A stretch of DNA of 64,000 nucleotides, taken from NCBI RefSeq assembly GCF_027366395.1, contig NZ_CP114771.1:2418001-2482000 (forward strand), given 5' to 3'. A program made the translations under genes and the position numbers. This document shows positions 1 through 8,963 of the stretch, piece after piece; positions within the stretch are counted from its first letter, which is position 1, and each line of letters starts with the position of its first letter. This stretch comes from Endozoicomonas sp. GU-1. Lineage in GTDB: Bacteria; Pseudomonadota; Gammaproteobacteria; Pseudomonadales; Endozoicomonadaceae. The notes below the pieces were generated by a model. That model was not told the DNA's origin. It was given only the letters and a program-made list of their open reading frames with translations, and did not search any database.

Positions 1-13
1 TGAATCAAACTCA
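1..13. promoter_or_regulatory. Possible MetR box upstream of metR
   Basis: The first 13 bases fit the MetR consensus TGAA-N5-TTCA at 7 of 8 defined positions (C instead of the first T in the right half). MetR sites usually lie between metR and divergently transcribed methionine genes such as metE, which would be left of the window. A single short match at the window edge is weak evidence. Confidence 0.25.
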
Positions 14-86
14 TTTTTCTAATAATAAAAATGAAAAAAACTAATAATGATACTCTTGTGAACTGACGACAGAAGAAAGGCAAATA

Positions 87-1019
87 ATGACAATGCAAAA
101 CCTGGGTCTTGAGTTACGTTACCTTAAAACACTGAAAGCCATTCACCAAAGCGGCAGCCTGGTAGAAGCCGCCAGCCGTTTACATCTCACCCAATCCGCT
201 TTGTCCCATCAGTTGAAAGAGCTGGAGCATCGTATTGGGATGGAAGTATTTATCCGTAAATCCCGGCCACCCCGATTTACCACTGCCGGGTTAAATCTTC
301 TGGAGCTGGCTGAAGAAGTACTGCCAAGATTCAAGGCTACAGAACAACGCCTGATGAGATTGGCGGGCGGCAAAGCCGGACGGTTGCATATTGCCATTGA
401 GTGTCACAGTTGTTACCAGTGGCTAATGCCAACCATCACAGAGTACCGGCAACACTGGGCAGAAGTAGAAATGGATTTCTCCACCGCCTTTAATTTTGCC
501 CCCTTACCGGCTCTTTCCCGGGGTGAACTTGATCTTGTGGTCACGTCTGACCCAGTGCCCATTGATGGCATCGAGTACATCTCCCTTTTTCGTTATGAGA
601 TGCTACTGGCCATTGCCAGGACACACCCATTAACAGAACAAGAATTTGTCACACCTCTTGACCTGCAACAGGAAGTACTGATCACCTACCCTGTTGAACA
701 AGGTCGTCTGGCGGTCTTCTACGATTTTCTCGACCCGGCAGATATTGAGCCTGCTGATATCCGTACTGCTGAGTTGACATTGATGATGCTGCAGCTGGTT
801 GCCAGCCAGAGAGGTGTTTCTGCACTGCCATGCTGGGCACTGGCGGAATATCTTGATAAAGGGCACGTTGCAGCAGTTCGACTTGGTAAAGAGGGGTTGT
901 GGTCAACACTGTATGCAGCGATCAGAGCGGAACAAAAGGAGCAACCCTATATTGCCAGCTTTATTGCCTCAGCCAGAGAAACCTGTTTTGCAACCCTGAA
1001 TGCTATAAAGCCAGCATAA
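87..1019 (+). CDS. metR: LysR-family regulator MetR
   Basis: A 310-residue LysR-type transcriptional regulator. The N-terminal winged helix-turn-helix spans about residues 10-70 and includes the segment LTQSALSHQLKELEHRIG. It is followed by the LysR effector-binding domain. MetR-type signatures in the effector domain are IAIECHSCYQWLMP, LDLVVTSDP and the late EGLWSTLYAA. MetR senses homocysteine and activates methionine and one-carbon genes. The start is supported by the purine-rich AAGAAAGG 6 bases upstream; a second ATG two codons later is possible. The usual divergent target gene is not in the window. I am confident of the family and fairly confident of the MetR assignment, which rests on motif similarity. 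Confidence 0.9.
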   Translation: MTMQNLGLELRYLKTLKAIHQSGSLVEAASRLHLTQSALSHQLKELEHRIGMEVFIRKSRPPRFTTAGLNLLELAEEVLPRFKATEQRLMRLAGGKAGRLHIAIECHSCYQWLMPTITEYRQHWAEVEMDFSTAFNFAPLPALSRGELDLVVTSDPVPIDGIEYISLFRYEMLLAIARTHPLTEQEFVTPLDLQQEVLITYPVEQGRLAVFYDFLDPADIEPADIRTAELTLMMLQLVASQRGVSALPCWALAEYLDKGHVAAVRLGKEGLWSTLYAAIRAEQKEQPYIASFIASARETCFATLNAIKPA

Positions 1020-1101
1020 TCAGGTATAAGTTTTAACCAGATGATCGGTCACTTTCGGCAACGGCAACTGAGTTACTCCCGGGAGACTGAGCAAACAGCC
1101 A

Positions 1102-2181
1102 TTAAAGTTCATATTCGAGCCCCAGCCCAAGCACCTCTGGCGTGTTCAAGTAATAGGCCTGTAAAACATCGCCATGGTGTTTCAAGGCATTCATTCGGGT
1201 CTTGCTGGTCGGGTGTGCTGAAAGGAATATATTGACCACTTCTCGCAGACTTCCACTATAAGCGATAGCCCTGCCCCAGACTCTGGAGCATTCTGAAGGG
1301 TCATATCCAGCCAAGGCTGTCAGGTAGATGCCTATTTCGTCAGCCTGAGTTTCACGATTCTGCAAAATTGAGTTGGCAAAGGGAATACTGGCCAGGGCCA
1401 GCTGATTCAGAAAAAAGACATCACTTAAACCCTGCCCCATGTGCCTTGCCAATATATGGCCCATTTCATGTCCCAGAAAACAGGCCATGCCAGCCTGATT
1501 TTTCACCAGAGGAAAAGACGAATGATAAACCGCAATATTATAGCCACTGGTTGCAAAAGCATTGGGGACACCACTATTCATGGTTGAGATTGTCCAGTAA
1601 TCGGCAGGGATATCAAAAACCTGCTCAGCAACGGCCTTTAAACGTTTGGCTACCGGATCGAGAAATTCGGAGTATTTCTGTTCCAGCTCGCGGGATGTCT
1701 CTTCACGCAGAACCCAGTCCTGCAATTGTGCTAATTTGTAAAACCCCCAGCCAAGTGGCAGGTGAAGGTAATCGAAAGGGGTCTTTAAATACGTTCGGGA
1801 TACCACGGAAAGTGTCCCAAGCGCAGCCCCGGTCAGGAATGCCCTGACCGTAAAATCAATAAAAAACGGGTTGGCACTGTTTTTTGTGATTGCCGATGCA
1901 AGGCCAGCCCAACTGACGCCGATCATTGTACCAACAATGCCACTGGCAACCGATGCAAGGCCATTGTTTTCAAACTCTTCCAGCAGGCTTCTGTCAACAA
2001 CTCGATGGAGATTATTGATAACATCGTTTCTGCTTAATGTATGAACCTCTTGATTCCCATGAGCGCTGGAAACACAGGAAAGCAAGTAAATACATACAGT
2101 TAATGAGGTTATGGCTAAGCACTTGACCCTGGAAAACACCTTCAATCCTCTAAAATGATTCGACCAATAGAGTTCAGACAA
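1102..2181 (-). CDS. M48-family zinc metalloprotease, likely membrane-anchored
   Basis: A 359-residue peptidase of the M48 group (Oma1/BepA/LoiP-like). The zinc site HEMGH is at residues 238-242. The probable third ligand is Glu277 in RETQAD, which matches the ExxxD pattern of HtpX/Ste24-type enzymes. SAHPTSKTRM near the C-terminus is also typical of this family. Residues about 21-40 form a hydrophobic signal segment ending LLSC, a possible lipobox, so the protein may be a periplasmic lipoprotein. Residues about 78-125 are hydrophobic and could span the membrane. Its expected role is quality control of envelope proteins. It converges on metR with an 80-base gap. The substrate is unknown. Confidence 0.8.
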   Translation of the reverse strand: MSELYWSNHFRGLKVFSRVKCLAITSLTVCIYLLSCVSSAHGNQEVHTLSRNDVINNLHRVVDRSLLEEFENNGLASVASGIVGTMIGVSWAGLASAITKNSANPFFIDFTVRAFLTGAALGTLSVVSRTYLKTPFDYLHLPLGWGFYKLAQLQDWVLREETSRELEQKYSEFLDPVAKRLKAVAEQVFDIPADYWTISTMNSGVPNAFATSGYNIAVYHSSFPLVKNQAGMACFLGHEMGHILARHMGQGLSDVFFLNQLALASIPFANSILQNRETQADEIGIYLTALAGYDPSECSRVWGRAIAYSGSLREVVNIFLSAHPTSKTRMNALKHHGDVLQAYYLNTPEVLGLGLEYEL

Positions 2182-2240
2182 GAAAAATATAGTTTGGTTC
2201 CATCATTCTATTCAATCAGGGTTCGCCATTATCAATAATT

Positions 2241-2329
2241 TTATGGAGCAGTTGCCCAGTATGGCGTAGCTGCCGAGAGTGACTGCCCATTAAGTCAGAA
2301 GTATATGATTCCTTTTAGCTAACCACTTA
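2241..2329. repeat. Degenerate copy of the 165-bp palindromic MITE-like element
   Basis: This segment matches the right-hand half of the element at 8511-8674 and 55040-55204: GAGTGACTG, then a TAAGTCAGAA-TATATGATT block, then an end that reads AACCACTTA. The left terminal repeat is absent or unrecognisable. I take it as an old, decayed copy between the protease gene and the next accessory gene. Confidence 0.55.
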
Positions 2330-2462
2330 CACCATCTTGCTCTAAAAAACTCTCTTAAATACCTACAAACAAAATTAAATTTCACCAGTTATGGAACTTT
2401 TCATCAAAAAAAATAACTAATTTATATCATTATTAAAATAAACTTTGCTAAAGGCAGTTATT

Positions 2463-3488
2463 ATGGATATTTCCACCACACCAATTACCCCCGATGCCAA
2501 CACCCAACGACCTCTTGCAAAAATGTTCCACGGACAAGCTGCAAAAAAGCTCCACGGACAAGCCATGACAAATGGCCGGATAAAACCAGCAAAACCCTGT
2601 ACATTCATGCTTAAAGAAGGTTCAGAGCCACAACAAGATGTAGAGCAGTCAAAGCCCAGATATATATCACCTCAAGAGAGAACCGTAATTGAGTTTTCAA
2701 AATTTTGCTCAAGCGATTTTCATTCAACTGACGACAGTAGAAGTAGCAAATTTCTGGATAAACCATACCATGAGGATGCTGAAAATGTAGTAACAAGCTT
2801 TTGCAGTGTAATGCGATTGTTCAGCCACACTCACGAAAGGCTTTTTCGTGAAATCACCGATACGATTGGCGTCACCTATGATAATAAAGAAAATACCCAA
2901 GAAACTCTGAAAGAATTAATTTATTTAGAAAAATACGATGATATCAGTGGTATTAACGCAGCACGAAATGCTATCCCTGATAAAGTAAAAGCAGCTCCCC
3001 GTGCAGCAAACTCTGAAACAGGCCTCCTGAAATGCCAAAGTTCAGTTCAAACAGTAACTCGCAGATTCCGGAAAGATCCCTTAGCGGCAACAACATTTCC
3101 AGTCAGAAGCCAGGGTAAATCACACTCAGAAGAAGAAGTGAACTCCCGGCCAATTAAGAAAAGAAAGGTAACCTGCCAAAAAAAATCTTCTAAAAATCAC
3201 CCTAAAAGCACTAAAGCAAGATTAGATGCGGTTAAAGACACTATTAATGCCTGCCTGCAAGAGCCAACCTCAAAAAAAGATATTGAATTTACCATCAATA
3301 GTATATTTAGTCGAGGCAATCACTGGAAGAATCTGACATCTCTGAGAACCAGCCTGAGACGCTGGTTTTACGATCTTAATCCCTCTATGACCCAGGGCTT
3401 TAAAAAAGAAGAAATTAAACAGGCAGAAGAGGTTTTTGCCAGGCTTATGGGGGTCTATCCATCATCAGGAACAAAAACAAAAACCTAG
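2463..3488 (+). CDS. Unknown protein with SV40-like nuclear localisation motif
   Basis: About 341 residues with no family that I recognise. An in-frame TTG lies 6 codons upstream, but ATG 2463 is preferred because AAAGG sits 8 bases before it. The protein is hydrophilic, Lys/Ser-rich and without membrane segments. A near copy of the SV40 nuclear localisation signal, PIKKRKV, is at about residues 230-236, followed by a second basic cluster (KKSSKN). Near the N-terminus FHGQAAKK/LHGQAM is a short duplication. The C-terminal region has predicted helices. The low-GC, A-rich coding style differs from the housekeeping genes. Behind the amber stop the same frame stays open for 36 more plausible residues (see findings). 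A secreted host-directed protein is possible but is only inference. Confidence 0.6.
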   Translation: MDISTTPITPDANTQRPLAKMFHGQAAKKLHGQAMTNGRIKPAKPCTFMLKEGSEPQQDVEQSKPRYISPQERTVIEFSKFCSSDFHSTDDSRSSKFLDKPYHEDAENVVTSFCSVMRLFSHTHERLFREITDTIGVTYDNKENTQETLKELIYLEKYDDISGINAARNAIPDKVKAAPRAANSETGLLKCQSSVQTVTRRFRKDPLAATTFPVRSQGKSHSEEEVNSRPIKKRKVTCQKKSSKNHPKSTKARLDAVKDTINACLQEPTSKKDIEFTINSIFSRGNHWKNLTSLRTSLRRWFYDLNPSMTQGFKKEEIKQAEEVFARLMGVYPSSGTKTKT

Positions 3489-4283
3489 GTCATCGTTAAC
3501 CTTCGTTATTTGTCAAAAAGTGATGATGATTCCTCAGGAGGGTTATCATATGGTGATTTCTCAATAGAAGATATTTCATCGGAAAATGAACCGCCTTAGA
3601 ACACCAGGCAGCAAGTTCGGCCAAATTCGGCAAAGTGGTGGTGGTCAGATTTAGTGGAATTTTTGGTTAAACAATTTTTAGATTTTTCCTGTGTTCAGTG
3701 CCAGAAGTGCAAGATCAGTGTCATCATAATCGCGATTCCAACTAATAAAATTGTTGACTTGATTATATGGTCATTATTTTTTGTACTCTTCATGATTATT
3801 ATCAGTATCAGTGGGTGAGTTTGTGTTTTTCAACAGGTAGGGAACAAGGTTTGCCATAACCAGAAAGCAAGTCAAGAGCAGGTGGGCTTCAGATTTTTTA
3901 TGCAGGGGTTAATGTGCAACTAAAGAGCTGATCTTTGTTAGTTTGTTTCCGGGAAGATAATTATCCGTAAAAAGATGGAACGAAATTAGTTGGCTGCTAT
4001 CTAACGAAAAAAATGATCAAGAGAAAAATCAATAATGAATTTACCAATCTTAATTGACTAAGTTAATAATTCCCGAAAAACCAAATCTGCTGAAGCCGGT
4101 AAGGATTGCCCTATATATGGCAAAGTATCTTTCAGGCATGTAACTGCCGATACCAGCTGTGCGAATCACATTGACACAACGAATCCCGATGACACAAATT
4201 GTAAAAAGCCGACGCTTTTAAATACTCATCAAATAGAAAAAAGAAAATCCTACCCATTTTTCAATGGTGGCCTGTCAGATTTA
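3489..4283. other. AT-rich gap with two open but startless coding-like segments
   Basis: No complete gene is visible. At 3489-3599 the frame of the preceding gene continues past its TAG for 36 codons with an acidic, Ser-rich tail. At 4035-4283 the frame of the following gene is open from ATG 4035, except for one TAA at 4059-4061. The middle part, about 3600-4030, is AT-rich and holds nothing that I can assign. It probably contains the promoter of the downstream gene. Confidence 0.5.
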
Positions 4284-5381
4284 ATGAAATCATGGGTTAT
4301 CGTAGCAGCGGCAGAGGGAACAACAAACCAGGAAATACAGACTAATACCCTGCCTTCCCGGGAACTGCAAAAACAACAGACCGTTCAGGGCTCCGGGGCA
4401 ATGACGACGGAAGAGCACCGGAACAAGCTGAGTAATGATCTGAAAATGGCAATAGAGCACGGGCATTACGATACCGCAGAGCAGTTACTAACCACCATTG
4501 AAGACACCGGGGTAACGCTGACGGAAGAAGCCCGGTGCGCGCTGAGTGAAGGTCTGAAACGGGCAATAGAGCACCAGAAGTACGATACCGCAGAACGGTT
4601 AAAATGCATCATTGAGCGCACCGGAACAACGCTTACGGACGAAGCCCGGAGCGCATTGGGTAAAGATCTGAAACGGGCAATAGAGCACAGGGATTACAAA
4701 ACTGCAGAGCGGTTACAGCGCATCATTGTGGCTACCGAAACAACGCCGACGGACGAAGCCCGGAGCGCATTGAGCAAAGAACTTAAATGGGCAATAGAGT
4801 ATAGGAATTACAAGGCTGCAAAGCGATTAATGGGCATCTTTGCGGGCACCGGGACAACGCCGACGGATGAAACCAGGGACGCACTGAGTAGATATCTGAA
4901 ACGGGCAATAGAACACGGGGATTACAATACCGCAGAGCAGTTACAGCGGCTCATTAAGGGCACCAGGACAACGCTGACGGACGAAACCCGGGACACACTG
5001 AGCAGTTATCTGATACTGGCAATAAAAAACAGAGATTACAAAACTGCAGAGCGGTTACAACGCATCATTGCGGGCGCTGAATCAACGTTGACGGACGGAG
5101 CCCGGGAGACACTGAATGAACATCTGATACAGGCAATAGAAATCAGAGATTACAAAACTGCAGAGCGGTTACAACGCATCATTGCGGGTGCCAGGTCAAC
5201 GCTTACGGATAAAGCCCGGAGCACTCTGGTTAATGAGCTGAGATGGGCAAAAGATCACGGCCATGAAGATAAAGTCGTGCCGTTAAAGCGCATGATCCAG
5301 GGCGTGGTGACAAGTGAAGCTGAGGGGTACCAATGGTTTGGGAAGGTACTCTATGATGCCATTACAAGTAATTTTTGGTAA
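4284..5381 (+). CDS. Protein of eight 38-residue helical repeats
   Basis: A 365-residue protein made almost entirely of eight consecutive 38-residue units from residue 41 to about 344. The unit approximates L-x3-L-K-x-AIEH-x2-Y-x-TAERLQRII, followed by TTLTDEAR and a short link. Two amphipathic helices per unit are expected, so it should fold as an alpha-solenoid resembling TPR or Sel1 scaffolds, though it matches neither consensus exactly. There is no signal peptide and no strong ribosome binding site at this ATG. The same frame is open 74 codons further upstream with no start codon, back to a TAA that separates it from ATG 4035. The true N-terminus may therefore have been lost to a nonsense change. 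Function unknown; protein-protein binding is the likely activity. Confidence 0.65.
   Translation: MKSWVIVAAAEGTTNQEIQTNTLPSRELQKQQTVQGSGAMTTEEHRNKLSNDLKMAIEHGHYDTAEQLLTTIEDTGVTLTEEARCALSEGLKRAIEHQKYDTAERLKCIIERTGTTLTDEARSALGKDLKRAIEHRDYKTAERLQRIIVATETTPTDEARSALSKELKWAIEYRNYKAAKRLMGIFAGTGTTPTDETRDALSRYLKRAIEHGDYNTAEQLQRLIKGTRTTLTDETRDTLSSYLILAIKNRDYKTAERLQRIIAGAESTLTDGARETLNEHLIQAIEIRDYKTAERLQRIIAGARSTLTDKARSTLVNELRWAKDHGHEDKVVPLKRMIQGVVTSEAEGYQWFGKVLYDAITSNFW
4404..5315 (+). repeat. Eight tandem 114-bp coding repeats
   Basis: A 114-base period coding for the 38-residue units. Neighbouring units share long identical stretches around the codons for TAERL and GACGGA. Units 6 and 7 are the most alike, suggesting recent expansion by unequal exchange. 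Confidence 0.8.
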
Positions 5382-5591
5382 AGGTTGAGAAACAGGTAAG
5401 CACCGCAGTAGGGCAGTCTATTCTCGGATAGCCTCCTGGATATGGGTCAACAGTAACTATCTGGCTTTTATTCAGGGGCAGTTGATGGCAAGTCGCTATT
5501 GCCTGGCTGCTGCGCTACTTCCATCTGCTGTTTGAATTGGTCAAGCCGTTAAGCGACAGAGAATACATATTCCTGCAGACAGCCAGTAACG

Positions 5592-7239
5592 CTATGAAAT
5601 TAAACAGTAATCAGAACTGTCATTATTTTCATTATGCCTGTCTCGTAATCGGTAAGCTTCATTTTCGGCCTGCCGGTATTGTTGTCGATAAGGCTCATTT
5701 CCAGCCTGCAAGTTCTGCTGTCGATAAGGTGCATTTCCAGCCTGCCAGTTTTGCTGTCGATAAGGTGCATTTCCAGCCTGCCTGTTTTGCTGTCGATAAG
5801 GCTCATTTCCAGCCTGCCAGTTTTGCTGTCGATAAGGTGCATTTCCAGCCTGTCTGTTTTGCTGTCGATAAGACTCATTCCCAGCCTGCCAGTTTTGCTG
5901 TCGATAAGGTACATTTCCAGCCTGCCTGTTTTGCTGTCGATAAGGCTCATTTTGCAGTCGGTAAGCTTCATTTCGATATAAGTTATACTCCGCTGGCGAT
6001 ACGCTATAGCCACAGATCTCCTGATAATCCGCATGATCAAAGATGTGATTTTCATCCGCTTTATCAAACAGTGGGTCAATAGGACCAAGCAAAGTGGACA
6101 TAAGGTAGAAGCCTTCTGTAAAGGGAAAAGCTGCTCCCTGGTGCTCCTGCACTTCTCTCATTTCTGATTGGAAATCGTCAACAACATGAACGTTTGGCTG
6201 CTCATCTGCCTCGTTCATCCACTTGACTGATGACTCTAGATCAGTACAGGCAACCAGGCACACCGGACTCCTCTCAGCCTTTCGGTGTTTCAGTAATTCA
6301 AAAATATGCTCTTTAGAGCCTCCGTTATTGGGCTCACCATCATTAAATACATAGATAATACGGGGGGGGAGATTTCGGCGAACGTTCAGACTCTTCTATG
6401 CTTTTTAACATAGCTGGATAGAGCGGGGTTGAAGGGAGTCTCTCAGCCATGAAAATAGTGTCCAGACAACTCTTCATCTGCATCGCAACCTGGGCTGGCG
6501 TGCCACCGGTATCAATTGGTGGGAATTCCTGAGTGAAACTTTGAATTTTTATTCCCATCACCGGAATATGGGCTAATAAATCGGCAACATGACTCAACCG
6601 ATAGACCGCCTCTTCAAACCTGGACATTTTTACTCCGACCTCAGGATGTACCATGCCATCCTGGGTATCCATTGACATGCTGTTATCAATTATAAAATGC
6701 AGTTCATAATTTTTCAGGGCGGCCAGTCGATAGGCCAGCCAGGTTGATCCGTTGATTGAACCACCCAGCACCTGCTGGATCGCATATTGCTGCTCAGGTG
6801 TAAATGCTCGTTGAAACTTTTCTATGGGCGAGGGAAACGAGGTGGTTATTGATGGTTGAGAGCCAACCCCGGACTGTTGGTCATCGGTTCCCGGATATGG
6901 AGGCGGAGGATCCGAGTATGGAGGAAGATCCGGGTATGGAGGAAGATCCGGGTATAGTTGCGGGTGAACAGTGGCTGTTGATACAACGCCTTGCGCCAGA
7001 TAATCAACGTTTCTCACCTGACCCGGGTTGGTATTGGGACGGTCATTGGGAGCATGTGCCAAATGTTGTCTATTGGGATCTTGTGAATTTAAGGAGTATC
7101 CAAAGTAATTCACTGTTTCTCGATGACCAGAACCAGCGGGTAATCGACATGCGTCGGATGAGGAAAGAGGCGCTTGTGATTGTGGATAGGTTACCTGCTG
7201 GTTATTAACAGGATTTGCTTGATGACCTTTCGTGTCCAT
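5592..7239 (-). CDS. VWA-domain protein with proline-rich head and YRQQN repeats, frameshifted
   Basis: Two reading frames make one 548-residue gene if one base is removed from the C8 tract (6362-6369; G8 on the plus strand). Residues 1-150 are Pro/Gln/Asn-rich with YPDLPPYPDLPPY and a PPPPY segment (residues 111-115), a PPxY-type motif. A von Willebrand factor A domain begins at about 178. Its MIDAS motif DNSMS has Asp185, Ser187 and Ser189, and the fold continues across the frameshift with RIIYVFNDGEPNN. The C-terminal part carries eight 12-residue units of type NEPYRQQNRQAG. The start has AGAGG 8 bases upstream. As it stands the first frame ends at 6343, inside the VWA domain. There is no signal peptide and the function is unknown. 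The tract could be a sequencing error or a slippage switch. Confidence 0.65.
5664..5951 (-). repeat. Eight tandem 36-bp coding repeats
   Basis: A 36-base unit encodes NxPYRQQNxQAG. Alternate units differ at x (Arg/Trp/Leu), giving a near 72-base higher-order period. Partial units flank the array on both sides. Confidence 0.85.
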
Positions 7240-7360
7240 AGCTAAAACCTCTGTATATTATTTTTTCTTTAGGCCATCAAAAATAGACAAAAAAATAAGA
7301 GAATAAAATTTCTGTTAAAGAAAATAAAAAATTTACCATTAACTTGAAATCAGACAAAAC

Positions 7361-7403
7361 CCAACGCCCCCCTCTGATTACTAAACCAGAGAGGGGCAGC
7401 GCT
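7361..7403 (-). terminator. Hairpin terminator after argC
   Basis: An inverted repeat, CCCCCCTCTG and CAGAGAGGGG, with one mismatch and a 10-base loop. It is flanked by GC pairs and a T-run (7403-7408) on the plus-strand side. It lies 30 bases past the argC stop and separates it from the VWA gene. Confidence 0.5.
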
Positions 7404-7433
7404 TTTTTATGACTACAATGATACCGTCTCTTA

Positions 7434-8477
7434 TCAAGGCATAGCAGCAGGGAAGTCCAGGCCGGTTATTTCATCCAGTCCAAACATTATGTTCATATTC
7501 TGAACGGCCTGGCCTGCTGCCCCTTTGACCAGGTTATCAATAGCAGACAATATCACCACCGTGTCACCGCCCTGTGGACGATGGATGGCTATACGACACT
7601 GGTTACATCCACGAACTGACCGGGTTTCCGGGTGGCTGCCCACAGGCATAACATCAACAAAGGGCTCATCGGCAAAGGTACTCTCATACAACCCTTGAAG
7701 GTCAATACTATGATCTTTGACGGTGCAATACAGCGTGGAGTGGATACCGCGGATCATTGGGGTCAAATGGGGAACAAATACCAGGTCGCCGGTAAATGGT
7801 GATACCCCCGTTTCTGGCATGCGCTCAAGACCCTGGCGAATTTCCGGCAAATGACGATGACCGGCAACACCATAGGCCTTGAAAGACTCGGAGGCTTCGC
7901 AGAGCAGAGTGCCCACATTGGCACCACGGCCAGCGCCGCTGACTCCCGATTTGGCATCGACAATGATATTGCCACTGACCAGCCCTGCTCTCACCAGGGG
8001 TAATAACCCCAGCTGCGTTGCCGTTGGGTAGCAGCCGGGATTGGCCACCAGCCGGGCGCTGGCAATATCGGCACGGTTCATCTCTGGCAGGCCATAGACC
8101 GCTTCTGCCAACACCTCCGGACAGGCATGCTCAAGACCATACCACTGCTGCCACAGCGCTGTATCGCGCAAACGAAAGTCAGCCGCCAGATCAATCACCC
8201 GAACACCGCCAGACAGTAATTCCGGCACAGACTCCATAGCAATACCATTGGGTGTGGCAAAGAACACCAGGTCACATGAGGTCAGCTGCTGGTTATCCGG
8301 AAGCGAAAAGTTCAGATCAAGCTTTCCCCGTAGCCCGGAAAAAAGTTCACTGACCGGCTTTCCCGCTTCAGAACGGGAGGTGATCATACGCAACTCAACA
8401 TTTGGATGAACCGATAGCAACCGCAACAGCTCCGCTCCGGTATAGCCCGTTCCACCGACAATCCCCACTTTAATCAT
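7434..8477 (-). CDS. argC: N-acetyl-gamma-glutamyl-phosphate reductase
   Basis: A 347-residue enzyme of arginine biosynthesis. It reduces N-acetylglutamyl-5-phosphate to N-acetylglutamate semialdehyde with NADPH in the cytoplasm. The N-terminal Rossmann motif is [17 protein letters not shown]. The catalytic Cys lies in [13 protein letters not shown], and the later block [14 protein letters not shown] is diagnostic. Length is normal for the short (type 1) ArgC family. It has its own terminator. In related genomes argC often adjoins hemJ; here hemJ is 5.5 kb away with unrelated genes between. Confidence 0.96.
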   Translation of the reverse strand: MIKVGIVGGTGYTGAELLRLLSVHPNVELRMITSRSEAGKPVSELFSGLRGKLDLNFSLPDNQQLTSCDLVFFATPNGIAMESVPELLSGGVRVIDLAADFRLRDTALWQQWYGLEHACPEVLAEAVYGLPEMNRADIASARLVANPGCYPTATQLGLLPLVRAGLVSGNIIVDAKSGVSGAGRGANVGTLLCEASESFKAYGVAGHRHLPEIRQGLERMPETGVSPFTGDLVFVPHLTPMIRGIHSTLYCTVKDHSIDLQGLYESTFADEPFVDVMPVGSHPETRSVRGCNQCRIAIHRPQGGDTVVILSAIDNLVKGAAGQAVQNMNIMFGLDEITGLDFPAAMP

Positions 8478-8510
8478 CTGCTGCTTCCGTTACGTCTGGA
8501 TTATTGTTTG

Positions 8511-8674
8511 TAAGTAGTTGGCCAAATGGAATCGTATATTTCTGGCTAAGTGGGCAGTTACTATGCAAGGCGCAACGTAGGGAGCATAGCCGTAGCTATG
8601 TGACCGGAGTTGCAACGCCGCAGAGTGACTGACCACTTAGTCAGAAAATATGATTTCATTTGGTTAACTACTTA
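8511..8674. repeat. MITE-like palindromic element, copy 1
   Basis: A 164-bp element bounded by TAAGTAGTT and AACTACTTA. Its terminal inverted repeats are about 42 bp with few mismatches (TAAGTAGTTxxCCAAATGx to xCTAAGTGG). The interior is itself partly palindromic around GCATAGCCGTAGCTATG. It is about 98% identical by eye to the inverted copy at 55040-55204. There is no coding capacity. It sits in the argC promoter region, just upstream of argC. Confidence 0.8.
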
Positions 8675-8732
8675 CCGGCGATCTTACCAGAACTCTCCGG
8701 GATATCGTCGCTCCATTTCTGAAGGAGACGAC

Positions 8733-8945
8733 TTAGTGTTTCAATGGCGTAATCAGATCATTCAACCCATTGACCTGAATCTCCAGAGTCAATGCCAGCA
8801 GTTTACCCAGCTCACCCTCCGGAAACCCTTTGCCAGCAAACCAGAGAAGATAGGGCTCTGGCAGGTCGATCAGCCTTCTTCCCTGATACTTCCCGAAAGG
8901 CATGGTCTGGTTGGCGATTTTGATCAGGTCTTCTTTATCGAACAT
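8733..8945 (-). CDS. DUF3820 family small protein
   Basis: A 70-residue protein matching the DUF3820 family over its whole length: MPFGKYQGRRLIDLPEPYLL, then LLWFAGKGFPEGELG and the end LNDLITPLKH. Members are small cytosolic proteins, sometimes called quorum-sensing-regulated virulence factors, without a proven activity. It follows lrgB by 18 bases on the same strand, so it is probably the last gene of an lrgA-lrgB operon. Confidence 0.85.
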   Translation of the reverse strand: MFDKEDLIKIANQTMPFGKYQGRRLIDLPEPYLLWFAGKGFPEGELGKLLALTLEIQVNGLNDLITPLKH

Positions 8946-8963
8946 CGGGTTTTCTCAGGCTAA

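Noticed and set aside
5664-5951. 36-bp period suggestive of a CRISPR array
   Set aside because: Repeats are directly contiguous without unique spacers, and are in frame with a protein. No cas genes are nearby.
5537-6082. Plus-strand repetitive frames (HFQPASFAVDK and similar) and an alternative minus-strand frame over the 36-bp repeats
   Set aside because: Any frame through a 36-bp tandem repeat stays open. The minus-strand YRQQN frame continues the VWA protein and is preferred.
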